DNA of 64,000 nucleotides from contig NZ_JANTYS010000003.1 of assembly GCF_024808255.1 (NCBI RefSeq), positions 248,001 to 312,000 of the forward strand, given 5' to 3'. The notes under the pieces are model-generated. The model was not told the DNA's origin, ran no database searches, and saw only the letters and a program-made list of their open reading frames with translations. The position numbers and the translations under genes were made by a program. Below, piece after piece: positions 1 to 9,010 of this stretch. Every line of letters starts with the position of its first letter. The first letter of the stretch is position 1. This DNA comes from Mucilaginibacter dorajii (GTDB lineage: Bacteria; Bacteroidota; Bacteroidia; Sphingobacteriales; Sphingobacteriaceae).

Positions 1-133
1 AAACATCGGCAAAGTTCAAACCTATCGCTTTCACTTCAACTAATAGCTCGCCCGGTTTTAGTATAGGGTTGGGGATATCAATATATTCAAGTACATCAGG
101 GCTGCCAAAAGTTGAAAATGTTAAAGCTTTCAT
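1..133 (-). CDS. Zinc-type alcohol dehydrogenase / quinone oxidoreductase, N-terminal part
   Basis: Partial gene cut by the window edge; only the first 44 residues are visible. The reverse strand reads MKALTFSTFGSPDVLEY, then a stretch ending GLNFADV. This matches the start of NADPH:quinone oxidoreductases of the medium-chain dehydrogenase family, where a GroES-like fold begins with 'FGSPDVLEY' and 'IGLNFADV' is the first conserved block. The start ATG is at 131-133. The family reduces quinones or enones with NADPH in the cytoplasm; the substrate cannot be told from this fragment. It diverges from the regulator gene at 880. Confidence 0.8.
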   Translation of the reverse strand, partial: MKALTFSTFGSPDVLEYIDIPNPILKPGELLVEVKAIGLNFADV

Positions 134-404
134 TTGCTGTTGATTTAAAGGATGGTAAAAGTAACAAATCGGCCAAGCTGCATGCCCTTTCCTTATCACA
201 ATAAAGTAAAATGATGTGGTTTAGCTGTGTGGTCCTAAGGAATTTAGGAGGGCGTATACGAAGTAGTTAACATCATGACGTATTGTGTTTTATAAAGTGG
301 GCGGGCCGGTCAGTCTGAGCCTGTCGACGATTCGTGCGCAGGGCCTTTGTTCGCGTGTTTCGACAGGCTACCCATGACAAGTCGACCATGTCATTGCGAG
401 GAAT

Positions 405-457
405 GAAGCAATCTCATGCTCTACAGGGCGGATCTGCATAGTTCGCGATTGCTTTGT
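405..457. repeat. Intergenic repeat R1, copy 1
   Basis: A 53-bp unit that starts GAAGCAATC and ends GATTGCTTTGT, so its ends are inverted complements and it can fold back. A second copy at 5380-5432 matches at 48 of 53 positions by eye. Confidence 0.7.
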
Positions 458-514
458 GCCTACCCATGACGTTTTGTACTTTACATAAACATTGGCTTTG
501 AACGCTGGTTAAGA

Positions 515-678
515 CTCACCCGGCGAGGCTTCGCCCGCCACCCTCTCTTCACCTGCGGTGGAAAGAGGGGTTTTAATAGTTAATAAATTGATTACAAGTA
601 ATATAAATACAAAAAACTTTAAACCCCTCTTTCCGGCGAAGCCGAAGGAGGGTGCCGCGCGTAGCGCTGGCGGGTGAG
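515..678. repeat. Long imperfect inverted repeat
   Basis: The left arm (515-576) begins CTCACCCGGCGAGG and ends GGAAAGAGGGG; the right arm (618-678) begins ACCCCTCTTTCC and ends GCTGGCGGGTGAG. The arms can pair into a long hairpin with an A/T-rich loop. It is related to the CCCTC..TAAAG..GGGAG hairpins found elsewhere in the window. Confidence 0.6.
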
Positions 679-854
679 TTTTCTACGCCATGCGATCTGC
701 GTCATTTCCTCCTTCGCAGTCTGCGGATTTTATCACTCGCAATGACATAGTGTAACCACCCCTCAATTTTTGTTAATAATTAATTTTTTTATTCGTGTGT
801 TTTTAACGGTTATTGTGTAGTTTTATAATCTTATAAACCAAAATATAAGTTCCC

Positions 855-864
855 CAATCGATTG
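855..864. promoter_or_regulatory. Candidate operator CAATCGATTG upstream of the HTCS gene
   Basis: A perfect 10-bp palindrome CAATCGATTG, 15 bases before the ATG at 880. The same 10-mer occurs before susC (5667-5676) and before the DUF1080-PA14 gene (15888-15897). A central ATCGAT is typical of LacI-type and some other dimeric regulators. Its function is inferred from recurrence and position only. Confidence 0.45.
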
Positions 865-879
865 CCGGTAATAAACTTT

Positions 880-3800
880 ATGAATTTTAAATTCTATATA
901 TTATTTGTACTGCTTTTATGTACCCGGCAATTATTGTACGCCCAAAACGATCCATACAAGTTTTCGCATCTTGATATTACCAACGGCCTGTCTGACAATC
1001 ATGTAAATTATATTTTTAAAGACGAGAAAGGCTTCATATGGGTGGCCACCAATTCGGGCTTAAACAGGTACGATGGTTATAAATTCAAAGTTTTTAAGCA
1101 CGATGTAAAAGACCCCAATTCACTTACCGAAAATTTTATTTCGAGCATCAATGAAGGGCCGGGTAAAAAACTGTGGATCTTTACACATAGCGATATCAAT
1201 ATTTACAATTCGGCAAGAGAAAACTTTTCGGGCAGTTTGGCAGCCGAGCTAAAAAAATATAAGGTATTAACCAACCAGATCAGGTCGATAAAAAAAGACA
1301 AGGATGGTAATTACTGGTTTACCACCAGGGAAAAAGGGCTTTACAAATACGCTCCTGCCGATAGCTCAACGGTGTTTTACAGCACCGCACCAAACTCAAA
1401 TGTGGTGCTGCATACCAACAACGTAATGGATGTTGTAGCAACCCGCAGCAATGCCGTTTGGCTTATTTATGATGATGGCATTATAGAGGAACTGGATAGT
1501 AAAGTAAATAAAATTACCCGCCGGTTTGATGGCGTGGTAAAAGCAAACGCGTTTAAGCCAAAATCATACACCATGAGTGTTGATGATAAGGATAATTTGT
1601 GGATCTATTCGGCGGCCGGCCCTATTGGTACTTATTGTTATAATACGCAAACCAACGCGCTGCTGCATTATGGTAAAGATACTCCCGTTGGCAGGCTAAG
1701 CTCCAATATCATCAATAGCATCCTGCAGGCCGACGACGGCAAAATCTGGATAGGTACCGATCACGGTGGGCTAAACGTGCTCGATCCGGCGACAAATAAG
1801 GTTACATATGTGGTTAACAAGGAGGATGATCCGCAATCCATCAGCGGAAACAGTGTAAACCTTTTTAAAGATAATGACGGCATTATTTGGGCCGGTACTT
1901 TTAAGCAAGGGGTAAATTATTACCATAAAGCTATAATTCAGTTCCAGGTTTACCGACATTTACTAACGGATAACAACAGTTTGCCGTTTGAAGATATCAA
2001 TGCTTTTGCCGAAGATATAAATGGTAGCCTATGGATTGGTACCAACGGTGGCGGATTGATTAATTATAACCGGCAAACAAAAAAATACACCCAGTTTAAG
2101 CATGATGCCAATAACCCCAATAGTTTATCAAATGATATCATTATCGCCTTGTATATGGATCATGATCATAAACTGTGGATAGGTACTTATTTTGGCGGCC
2201 TGGAATGCTTTGCCGGTGGAAAGTTTACCCATTACCGTCACAGTGATAAAGATGCTGCAAGCATCAGCGATGATAGGGTATATACTATTATTGAAGATAA
2301 TGCCCTGAATTTGTGGGTAGGCACCTTTGCCGGTGGCCTTAACGTGCTCGACCGTAAAAGCAATACATTTAAACATCCCAATTACCCAATGGTATCTGAT
2401 TATACGGCATTTTTGTGTAAGGATAAACAGGGTAACATATGGATAGGACGCGATAAAGGTGTTGATTTCATTAATTTGAAGAGCAACAAAGTAAAGCACT
2501 ATTACTATCAGCCCAATAACCCCAACAGCCTTGCCGGCAGCGATGTAAATATTATTACGCAGGATAGCCGTGGACTAATGTGGATAGGCACCAAAAGTGG
2601 TTTAAGTATCCTGAATCCTCGGACTAACAAATTTTTAAAGATAGCAGATGCCATTAGCTGGTCGGTTAATAATGTTTCAAATATTTTAGAAGACAAGCAG
2701 GGGAGGATGTGGGTAAGTACCACTAACGGCTTATCAAGCGTTAAACTTAGCGGTAGCGGGAGTAACTATAAGTTCCAGGTGAATAACTATAATGAATCTG
2801 ATGGTTTGCAGGCCCGTGATTTTAACCTGTATGCAGCATTATTATTTAAGGATGGTAAAATGGCCTTTGGCGGTGCGCATGGTTTTAATTTGTTCGACCC
2901 GGCAGCGATCACTACCGTTAAGCCAGACCCTAACCTGGTATTTACTGATTTTAGATTATTTAACAAAAGCGTCTCGGCCGGCGATACAGTAAAAGGGAGG
3001 GTTATTTTAGAAAAATCGATCTCTGAAACCAAAGCCATCACGCTAAATCACAATGAAAACGTATTTGAAATAGAGTTTGCTACCTGTGAGTATTTTTATC
3101 CAAACAAAATAAAATACCAGTACATGTTGGAGGATTTCGATAAAGGGTGGATCACCTTTCCGGCAAATAGTCACAGCGCAACCTATACCAACCTTGATGG
3201 CGGCGATTATACTTTTTATGTAAGAGCGGTGAATACCGATAAAGTGATCTCCCTGAAAATTAAGGTAATGCCTCCTTTTTGGAAAACTCCCGCTGCCTAC
3301 GCTACATACCTGCTTTTAATAGTTACCCTCATCCTATTCGTTAGGCACCGGGGCATCAGGAAGCTGGAACGCCAGTTTGAGTTTAAACAGGCCGAGATTG
3401 AAGCAGAGCGAAAACTGGCCAACGAACGTGAAGAAGCACAGCGAATGCACCAGTTGGATATGATGAAGATCAAGTTTTTTGTGAATATCAGTCATGAGTT
3501 CAGAACGCCCTTGTCTCTAATATTATCGCCTATTGATGACCTCATCAAAATAACTGATAAGCCAGCCCAGCAGCATCACCTCACCATGATTAAGCGCAAC
3601 AGCAAACGCCTCCTTAACCTGGTTAATCAGCTGGTTGATTTCAGGAAGATGGAATATAACGAGCTGAAGCTTTCTTTAAATAAAGGCGATATCATCCAGT
3701 TTATTAAAGATGTTTCGTCCTCGTTTACCGATGTAGCCCATCAGAAGCAAATTGAATTTCTTTTTGAAAGTGAGATTAACTCCTTTATCACCAGGTTTGA

Positions 3801-5031
3801 TCATGACAAAATTGAACGGATCCTGTTTAACCTGCTCTCCAATGCCTTTAAGTTTACCCCTGCGGGTGGAACTATCAGCGTAATATTAAACCTGCCAGAG
3901 GTTGATACTTTACCTGCTGACCAAAAGTTGTTGGAAATAAGGGTGATTGATACAGGTATAGGCATCACCAAAGAAAACCAGGATATGATATTTGAGCGCT
4001 TTTTCCAGGATGATATTCCCGAAAGTTTGCTTAACCAGGGTAGTGGTATAGGTTTATCTATTACCAAGGAGTTTGTGAAAATGCACGGCGGCAGCATTAA
4101 ACTGGAAAGCGAACCTGATTATGGCAGCTGTTTCATTATCAGCTTGCCCGTTGGCGGCAAAATCGAAAAACCGGATGCTGCCGTAAAACAAGGCAGGCCT
4201 GCAAAACTGGAGCTCAAAAATACCGATGGCATACAGGGTACAACAAAAAAGAACACTGTTTTATTGATTGAGGACGATGACGACCTGCGGTTTTACCTCA
4301 AAGAAAACCTCAAAAACAACTTCCATATTATTGAGGCCGCAAATGGGAGGGAAGGCTGGCAAAAAGCGCTGTCATTACATCCCAAGCTAATAGTAAGCGA
4401 CGTAACCATGCCCGAAATGGATGGTTTAGAATTATCGCGCAAAATTAAAGGTGATAGCCGCACCGCCCAGATCCCTATTATATTGTTAACTGCTGTTACC
4501 GGCGAGGAAGATCAGTTAGCTGGTTTAGAATGTGGAGCCAATGATTACATTATCAAGCCTTTTAATTTCGAGATACTGCTCTCCAAGATCAACAACCTGT
4601 TAACCATGCAGCAAACGTTTAAAGAAACCTATCAAAAACAGGTGGAGATCCAATCGCAGGATGTTGTTGTTGTATCTGAGGATGAAAAGTTTTTAAAGAA
4701 CGCGCTTGATTTTATAGAGCAAAATATCACCAAATCCAATTTCTCTGTAGAAGAATTGAGCCGCCACCTGGCTTTGAGCAGGGTATCGCTGTATCGTAAG
4801 CTGCTAACGCTTACAGGTAAAACTCCTGTTGATTGCATCAGAACCATCCGCTTAAAACGGGCGGTACAGTTATTAGAGAAAAGCAAGCTGAGCATTGCTA
4901 ATGTGGCTTACGAAGTTGGCTTTAATAACGCGGCCTATTTTGCAAAAGTATTCCGCGAAGAATACGGCATGCTCCCATCTGAATATATCGCCGAGCTGCG
5001 TAATAAAGAGCAGGAAGATGTGCTGGCCTGA
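880..5031 (+). CDS. Hybrid two-component system sensor/regulator (HTCS, propeller - HisKA - REC - AraC)
   Basis: One-protein signalling system that senses a breakdown product in the periplasm and activates an adjacent utilisation locus. From the ATG at 880 (1383 aa): signal peptide (about 1-22, ending LLYAQ), two-bladed-propeller repeats of the Reg_prop type (about 25-700, recurring WIGT motifs), Y_Y_Y domain (about 725-790), one membrane segment (about 800-825), HisKA with phospho-accepting His in SHEFRTP (about 872), ATPase domain with N box and DTGIGI / GSGIGLSI, a receiver domain with Asp about 1174 in VSDVTMPEMDG, and a C-terminal AraC DNA-binding domain (about 1275-1378). An in-frame TTG lies at 862, but the ATG at 880 gives a proper signal peptide and leaves the palindrome at 855-864 outside the gene. 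All catalytic motifs look intact. The adjacent SusCD operon is the expected target. Confidence 0.95.
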   Translation: MNFKFYILFVLLLCTRQLLYAQNDPYKFSHLDITNGLSDNHVNYIFKDEKGFIWVATNSGLNRYDGYKFKVFKHDVKDPNSLTENFISSINEGPGKKLWIFTHSDINIYNSARENFSGSLAAELKKYKVLTNQIRSIKKDKDGNYWFTTREKGLYKYAPADSSTVFYSTAPNSNVVLHTNNVMDVVATRSNAVWLIYDDGIIEELDSKVNKITRRFDGVVKANAFKPKSYTMSVDDKDNLWIYSAAGPIGTYCYNTQTNALLHYGKDTPVGRLSSNIINSILQADDGKIWIGTDHGGLNVLDPATNKVTYVVNKEDDPQSISGNSVNLFKDNDGIIWAGTFKQGVNYYHKAIIQFQVYRHLLTDNNSLPFEDINAFAEDINGSLWIGTNGGGLINYNRQTKKYTQFKHDANNPNSLSNDIIIALYMDHDHKLWIGTYFGGLECFAGGKFTHYRHSDKDAASISDDRVYTIIEDNALNLWVGTFAGGLNVLDRKSNTFKHPNYPMVSDYTAFLCKDKQGNIWIGRDKGVDFINLKSNKVKHYYYQPNNPNSLAGSDVNIITQDSRGLMWIGTKSGLSILNPRTNKFLKIADAISWSVNNVSNILEDKQGRMWVSTTNGLSSVKLSGSGSNYKFQVNNYNESDGLQARDFNLYAALLFKDGKMAFGGAHGFNLFDPAAITTVKPDPNLVFTDFRLFNKSVSAGDTVKGRVILEKSISETKAITLNHNENVFEIEFATCEYFYPNKIKYQYMLEDFDKGWITFPANSHSATYTNLDGGDYTFYVRAVNTDKVISLKIKVMPPFWKTPAAYATYLLLIVTLILFVRHRGIRKLERQFEFKQAEIEAERKLANEREEAQRMHQLDMMKIKFFVNISHEFRTPLSLILSPIDDLIKITDKPAQQHHLTMIKRNSKRLLNLVNQLVDFRKMEYNELKLSLNKGDIIQFIKDVSSSFTDVAHQKQIEFLFESEINSFITRFDHDKIERILFNLLSNAFKFTPAGGTISVILNLPEVDTLPADQKLLEIRVIDTGIGITKENQDMIFERFFQDDIPESLLNQGSGIGLSITKEFVKMHGGSIKLESEPDYGSCFIISLPVGGKIEKPDAAVKQGRPAKLELKNTDGIQGTTKKNTVLLIEDDDDLRFYLKENLKNNFHIIEAANGREGWQKALSLHPKLIVSDVTMPEMDGLELSRKIKGDSRTAQIPIILLTAVTGEEDQLAGLECGANDYIIKPFNFEILLSKINNLLTMQQTFKETYQKQVEIQSQDVVVVSEDEKFLKNALDFIEQNITKSNFSVEELSRHLALSRVSLYRKLLTLTGKTPVDCIRTIRLKRAVQLLEKSKLSIANVAYEVGFNNAAYFAKVFREEYGMLPSEYIAELRNKEQEDVLA

Positions 5032-5086
5032 TAGATGATCAGATAAGGCACCATTGCTTCGTGCTTACCCATGATAAGTCCACCAT

Positions 5087-5134
5087 GTCATTGTGAATTT
5101 TTAAAATCCGGGGCCTCTGAAGGTGGAAATGATA
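5087..5134. repeat. Intergenic repeat R2, copy 1
   Basis: About 48 bp, starting GTCATTGTGAATTTTTAAAA and ending GGAAATGATA, with ends that are near inverted complements (GTCATT / AATGAC). Related copies lie at 5192-5238 and 58233-58280. Confidence 0.6.
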
Positions 5135-5191
5135 AAGCGACGAGAGACTTACGAAGTTTTTAAAACTTCGTAAGTCTGGGGTATACACCAT

Positions 5192-5238
5192 GTCATTGCG
5201 AGTTTTAAAATATGGGGACTGTGAATGTTGAAATGACA
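5192..5238. repeat. Intergenic repeat R2, copy 2
   Basis: Starts GTCATTGCGAGTTTTAAAA and ends TGAAATGACA. Same layout as the copies at 5087 and 58233: a GTCATT end, a TTTTAAAA core, a GTGAA-like segment and an AATGACA end. Confidence 0.6.
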
Positions 5239-5256
5239 ATCACCTTTAACCTCGCC

Positions 5257-5348
5257 GTCATGCTGAACTTGTTTCAGCACCCCACTCGCTAATTATACAT
5301 CATGCGGGTTACCTGTCTTGTGGGGTCCTGAAACAAGTTCAGGATGAC
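5257..5348. repeat. 29-bp inverted repeat pair
   Basis: The left arm 5257-5285 (GTCATGCTGAACTTG...) and right arm 5320-5348 (...CAAGTTCAGGATGAC) are inverted complements at 27 of 29 positions, separated by 34 bases. It is a long hairpin with no T-run, so it is probably a mobile or repeat hairpin and not a terminator. Confidence 0.7.
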
Positions 5349-5379
5349 TTCCGTTTTACAACTTGTCATGGGTAGAAAC

Positions 5380-5432
5380 GAAGCAATCTCATACACTACG
5401 GGGCGGATCTGCAAAGTTCGCGATTGCTTCGT
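5380..5432. repeat. Intergenic repeat R1, copy 2
   Basis: Matches the 53-bp unit at 405-457 at 48 of 53 positions, in the same orientation, with the same GAAGCAATC / GATTGCTTC ends. The two copies flank the HTCS gene. Confidence 0.7.
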
Positions 5433-5664
5433 CTCCAATAGATTAACACATCTACATTCCGGCCGCGCAGTTTAGCCCGATGCACCTGTATCCCAATGCA
5501 TTCATTACACTAAGACAGCCTAAAAAAGGATGATAAATTTGTATCATTTTGTAACCGATATTAATTATAAAATCTCATTTTTTTATTATTTTAAATTGTA
5601 AGTAATTGATAATCATTGTATTTGTGCAGGTTAACATTTGTTGTATCAATTTTAACATATGTGG

Positions 5665-5678
5665 TACAATCGATTGTA
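5665..5678. promoter_or_regulatory. Candidate operator TACAATCGATTGTA upstream of susC
   Basis: A perfect 14-bp palindrome whose core CAATCGATTG also occurs at 855-864 and 15888-15897. It lies directly upstream of a -7-like element (5688-5695), where a bound repressor would block RNA polymerase. Binding is inferred. Confidence 0.5.
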
Positions 5679-5687
5679 TTGGTTGCA

Positions 5688-5695
5688 TAGATTTG
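5688..5695 (+). promoter_or_regulatory. Candidate -7 promoter element TAGATTTG for susCD
   Basis: Matches the Bacteroidota -7 consensus TAnnTTTG exactly. It would give a transcript start near 5700 and a leader of about 80 bases before susC. A clear -33 TTTG at the ideal distance is not seen. Confidence 0.4.
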
Positions 5696-5782
5696 GTATC
5701 AAGGTTCAGTAGTTCCGTTTGCAATAAACAGGATATTGAACCGCTTCGATAGCAAACCAATTTTAAATTTTAACATAATAAT

Positions 5783-8700
5783 ATGAGAGGAAAATTACAC
5801 ATCAAAAAAGTTGTGTCTTTGATCTGGATCAGCTTATCACTTTTACTGGTGAGCATGTCGGGTTACGCGCAAAGTAAAGTTACCGGAAAAGTTACCGGTT
5901 CCGATGACGGGCTACCCATACCCGGCGTAACCGTTAGGGTTAAAGGTACCACTACGGTAACAAGCACCAATACCGACGGTATTTACTCCATCAATGCAGC
6001 CAGCAATGCTACGCTGATCTTCACTTTTATTGGCTATACCCCGCAGGAAGTAGCGGTAAACGGTTCGGCCTTAAACGTAAAATTAGCGCCCGAAAATAAA
6101 GCTTTGAACGAGGTTGTGGTAATTGGCTATGGCAGTGCCAAACGCAGCGATGTTACAGGTGCTATCAGCTCGGTGAGCGCGGCAACTATTGAAAAAGTAC
6201 CCGTTACATCTTTAGACCAGGCCTTACAGGGCCGCGCGGCAGGTGTGCAGGTTACCAATAATGATGCTTCACCAGGCGGTAACGTATCGGTGATCATCAG
6301 GGGTACAGGTAGCCCCGCGGCAGGTGGCAACTCGCCATTATATGTTATTGACGGCTATCCGTTAAACGCGGGTGGTATCAACAATATCAACCCAAGCGAT
6401 ATCGCATCTATGGAGATATTGAAAGATGCATCTGCAACGGCCATTTACGGTGTCAGGGCGGCTAATGGTGTTGTTTTGATCACTACCAAAGCCGGTAAAA
6501 AAGATGGTAACGCGGTAGTTGAATTAAACGCCTACAATGCTTTTCAAAGCAAGCCAAAACAGTACGATCTGTTAAACGCGCAACAATTTGCCACACTGGC
6601 CAACACAGTAGCAGCAACAGACCCAAACAAACATTTTACCACATTGGCTAACTGGGCAGATCCCGCTTCATTAACCAATTCCGACTGGCAAAATGCTATC
6701 TACCGCTCAGGTTTAACTCAAAACTATGATTTGTCCATCCGCGGTGGTAATGAAAAAGTTCAATCTAAAATAGCAATTGGCTATTACGATCAAAAAGGTA
6801 CCGTTTACGCATCGTACTTTAAAAGGATCACCCTTGGTGCCAAGTTAGATTATCAGCCTATGAAATGGCTTAAATCAACCACAAACGCCAATTACTCATA
6901 CCAAAATTACAACACCCCTTTTGGTACAGGCAGTTTAGGGATCATTAACCAATTGCCACCAACTTTAGATGGCGGTAACAAAAATACCAGCCAGATAAAA
7001 GATGCCAACGGTAATTACGGTTTTTACAACCCTATATATACCTACGTTGCTAAAAACGGCAACCCTATTTATGATCTGGATCATAACCAATACAAAAACA
7101 TCAATAACTTTTTTAAGGTTAACTCGCAGTTAGAGGCTTCTATTTTTGATGGCCTTAAACTGAAAACCAACGCAGGTATTACTTATACAGGTTATAACGG
7201 ATCCTATTTCCAACCCGAAGATGACCGTAAAATTAATCAGTATGGTGCCGCAGCCGGTGCATCTGGTAACGCCTTGTTCTCTCAGCACATCAACAGCACT
7301 TTTGACTGGTTGTGGGAAAATTACCTGTCATATGATAAAACCTTTGGCGCACATACCATCAATTTTGTAGGTGGTGTATCTGAGCAGGAGCGCGATTATA
7401 ACAGTATGGGTGGCAGCGTAATTCCGCCAAACAGCGTTATTAAAGATTTAAACCAGGGTACTAACCTTAAGCTTGATCCTTACGGCAACGGCGAAATCAA
7501 GCGTTCTTACGCGTCGCAATTTGCAAGGTTATCTTATAACTATTTAACTAAATATTATTTAACGGCTACAGTTAGGAGAGATGGTTCATCGCAATTTGCG
7601 CCTGGCCACCAATACGGAACTTTTTATTCGGGAGCTTTAAACTGGAACGCTAAGAAAGAATCTTTTCTGGCCAATGTTGATTGGTTATCAGGTTTAAAAT
7701 TCAGAGGTAGTTATGGTGAGCTGGGTAACCAGGCCGGTATAGGCGATTTTACCTATCAGTCGCTTTACACAGCAGGTTCGGCACCGGGCAACAGTGGCAA
7801 CCTTGGTTACGCTTTTGGTAAAGTTGGTGGTACAAATGGTACTTACCAGGCTGGTATAGCTTCTTTTCAACCAGAAAATGATAATATCCGTTGGGAAACA
7901 GATTATGAAACCGATATTGGTACCGATGTCTCGTTTTTACACGGCGATTTAACTCTAACTGTTGATTATTTCAACAGAAGGTCGAAAGATTTCTTATTGA
8001 ACCTTACGGCTTCGCCGCAAACAGGTTATTTAACCTTGCCAAGCAATGTTGGCTCAATAGTGAACAAAGGTTGGGAATTTGCAGTAAGCTATAATCACGC
8101 TGTAACATCCGATTTACGTATTGACCTGGCCTTAACCGGCTCATTCATAAAAAATAAACTAACCAGCTTAAACTCTGGCAACAACTACATCGGTAATTTA
8201 GGAAGCCTTGCTTTAACAGGCGATGGCTGGACAGATTTTACCCGTACCTACATCGGTCAGCCAATTGGCGAGTTCTACGGCTATAAAGCCCTTGGCATTA
8301 TCCAAAACCAGGCCCAGTTAGATGCCTTGAACAAAGCCGCACAGGCAAAAGGTAATGCTTATTACTACAAAGCTACAACCGTAGTAGGCGATAGATTATT
8401 TGCCGATGTAAATAACAGCGGCAGCGTAACCCCTGATGACCAGGTAAGCTTAGGCAGCGCGCAGCCAAAATTCTTTGGTGGTTTTAACTTAGGTGCAAAC
8501 TATAAATCATGGGATTTTAACGCTTACTTCTACGGTGTTTACGGTAACAAGATCCTTAACTACCAGGAAAGTAATTTAGAGAGCTTTGCACAAAGGGGAT
8601 CGGTAAGTATCGAAAACGTAAGCAAAGAGTATTACAATAATTACTTTACACCTTCACGTCCCTCAAATCGTTACGCTACGGTACATTATGATGATACCGA

Positions 8701-8986
8701 TTACGGTAACCTTGTACCATCAAGCGTTTGGATCGAAAACGGTAGCTTCCTTAAATTAAAAACCCTTACCGTTGGTTATACTTTACCAACAAGCCTGGTT
8801 AAAAAAATTAGCCTGACCAAAGTAAGGTTCTACGTGTCATCACAAAATTTATTCACCATCACAAAATACACCGGTCTTGACCCCGAAATTGGTTCACAAG
8901 GTGGCAGTCCAACCCAAACAGGTATTGATAACGGTACTTACCCGTCATCAAGATTCTATACAGTGGGCTTAAACGTAGTATTTTAA
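5783..8986 (+). CDS. SusC/RagA-type TonB-dependent outer-membrane transporter
   Basis: 1067 aa, a usual length for SusC. It imports an oligosaccharide (or similar ligand) across the outer membrane with energy from TonB. Order of parts: signal peptide (about 1-30, ending SGYAQ), carboxypeptidase-regulatory-like beta-sandwich (about 33-105), a VVVIGYG motif at about 112-118 at the start of the plug, plug domain containing LYVIDGYPL and MEILKDASATAIYG, then a beta-barrel to the C-terminus, which ends in an aromatic-rich strand (FYTVGLNVVF). It is followed after 24 bases by susD, so both are in one operon. The barrel cannot tell the ligand; the neighbours suggest a glycoside processed by oxidation. 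Confidence 0.95.
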   Translation: MRGKLHIKKVVSLIWISLSLLLVSMSGYAQSKVTGKVTGSDDGLPIPGVTVRVKGTTTVTSTNTDGIYSINAASNATLIFTFIGYTPQEVAVNGSALNVKLAPENKALNEVVVIGYGSAKRSDVTGAISSVSAATIEKVPVTSLDQALQGRAAGVQVTNNDASPGGNVSVIIRGTGSPAAGGNSPLYVIDGYPLNAGGINNINPSDIASMEILKDASATAIYGVRAANGVVLITTKAGKKDGNAVVELNAYNAFQSKPKQYDLLNAQQFATLANTVAATDPNKHFTTLANWADPASLTNSDWQNAIYRSGLTQNYDLSIRGGNEKVQSKIAIGYYDQKGTVYASYFKRITLGAKLDYQPMKWLKSTTNANYSYQNYNTPFGTGSLGIINQLPPTLDGGNKNTSQIKDANGNYGFYNPIYTYVAKNGNPIYDLDHNQYKNINNFFKVNSQLEASIFDGLKLKTNAGITYTGYNGSYFQPEDDRKINQYGAAAGASGNALFSQHINSTFDWLWENYLSYDKTFGAHTINFVGGVSEQERDYNSMGGSVIPPNSVIKDLNQGTNLKLDPYGNGEIKRSYASQFARLSYNYLTKYYLTATVRRDGSSQFAPGHQYGTFYSGALNWNAKKESFLANVDWLSGLKFRGSYGELGNQAGIGDFTYQSLYTAGSAPGNSGNLGYAFGKVGGTNGTYQAGIASFQPENDNIRWETDYETDIGTDVSFLHGDLTLTVDYFNRRSKDFLLNLTASPQTGYLTLPSNVGSIVNKGWEFAVSYNHAVTSDLRIDLALTGSFIKNKLTSLNSGNNYIGNLGSLALTGDGWTDFTRTYIGQPIGEFYGYKALGIIQNQAQLDALNKAAQAKGNAYYYKATTVVGDRLFADVNNSGSVTPDDQVSLGSAQPKFFGGFNLGANYKSWDFNAYFYGVYGNKILNYQESNLESFAQRGSVSIENVSKEYYNNYFTPSRPSNRYATVHYDDTDYGNLVPSSVWIENGSFLKLKTLTVGYTLPTSLVKKISLTKVRFYVSSQNLFTITKYTGLDPEIGSQGGSPTQTGIDNGTYPSSRFYTVGLNVVF

Positions 8987-9010
8987 TAAGGAGATAAAAA
9001 AATTAACGAT

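Larger units (their letters stand above)
134..854. repeat. Gene-free region made of intergenic dyad repeats
   Basis: I see no supported gene in these 720 bases. They contain a perfect 10-bp inverted repeat AGCCTGTCGA (318-327 with 360-369), a palindromic element at 405-457 that recurs at 5380-5432, and a long imperfect inverted repeat at 515-678 whose arms carry CTCACCC / GGGTGAG ends and ACCCCTC / GAGGGGT cores. Fragments of the form GTCATTGCGAG also occur near 390 and, inverted, near 740. This looks like scattered repeat debris of the kind common in Sphingobacteriaceae intergenic regions. Confidence 0.6.
5032..5664. repeat. Gene-free region with several intergenic repeats
   Basis: There is no supported gene between the HTCS and susC. 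The stretch holds two copies of repeat R2 (5087-5134 and 5192-5238), a 29-bp inverted repeat (5257-5285 with 5320-5348), the second copy of R1 (5380-5432), and a short dyad around 5150-5175 (ACGAAGTTTT / AAAACTTCGT). The last 120 bases are A/T-rich and probably hold the susC promoter. Confidence 0.6.

Noticed and set aside
862..879. TTG start giving six extra residues on the HTCS
   Set aside because: The extension includes part of a recurring palindrome; the ATG at 880 gives a proper signal peptide.
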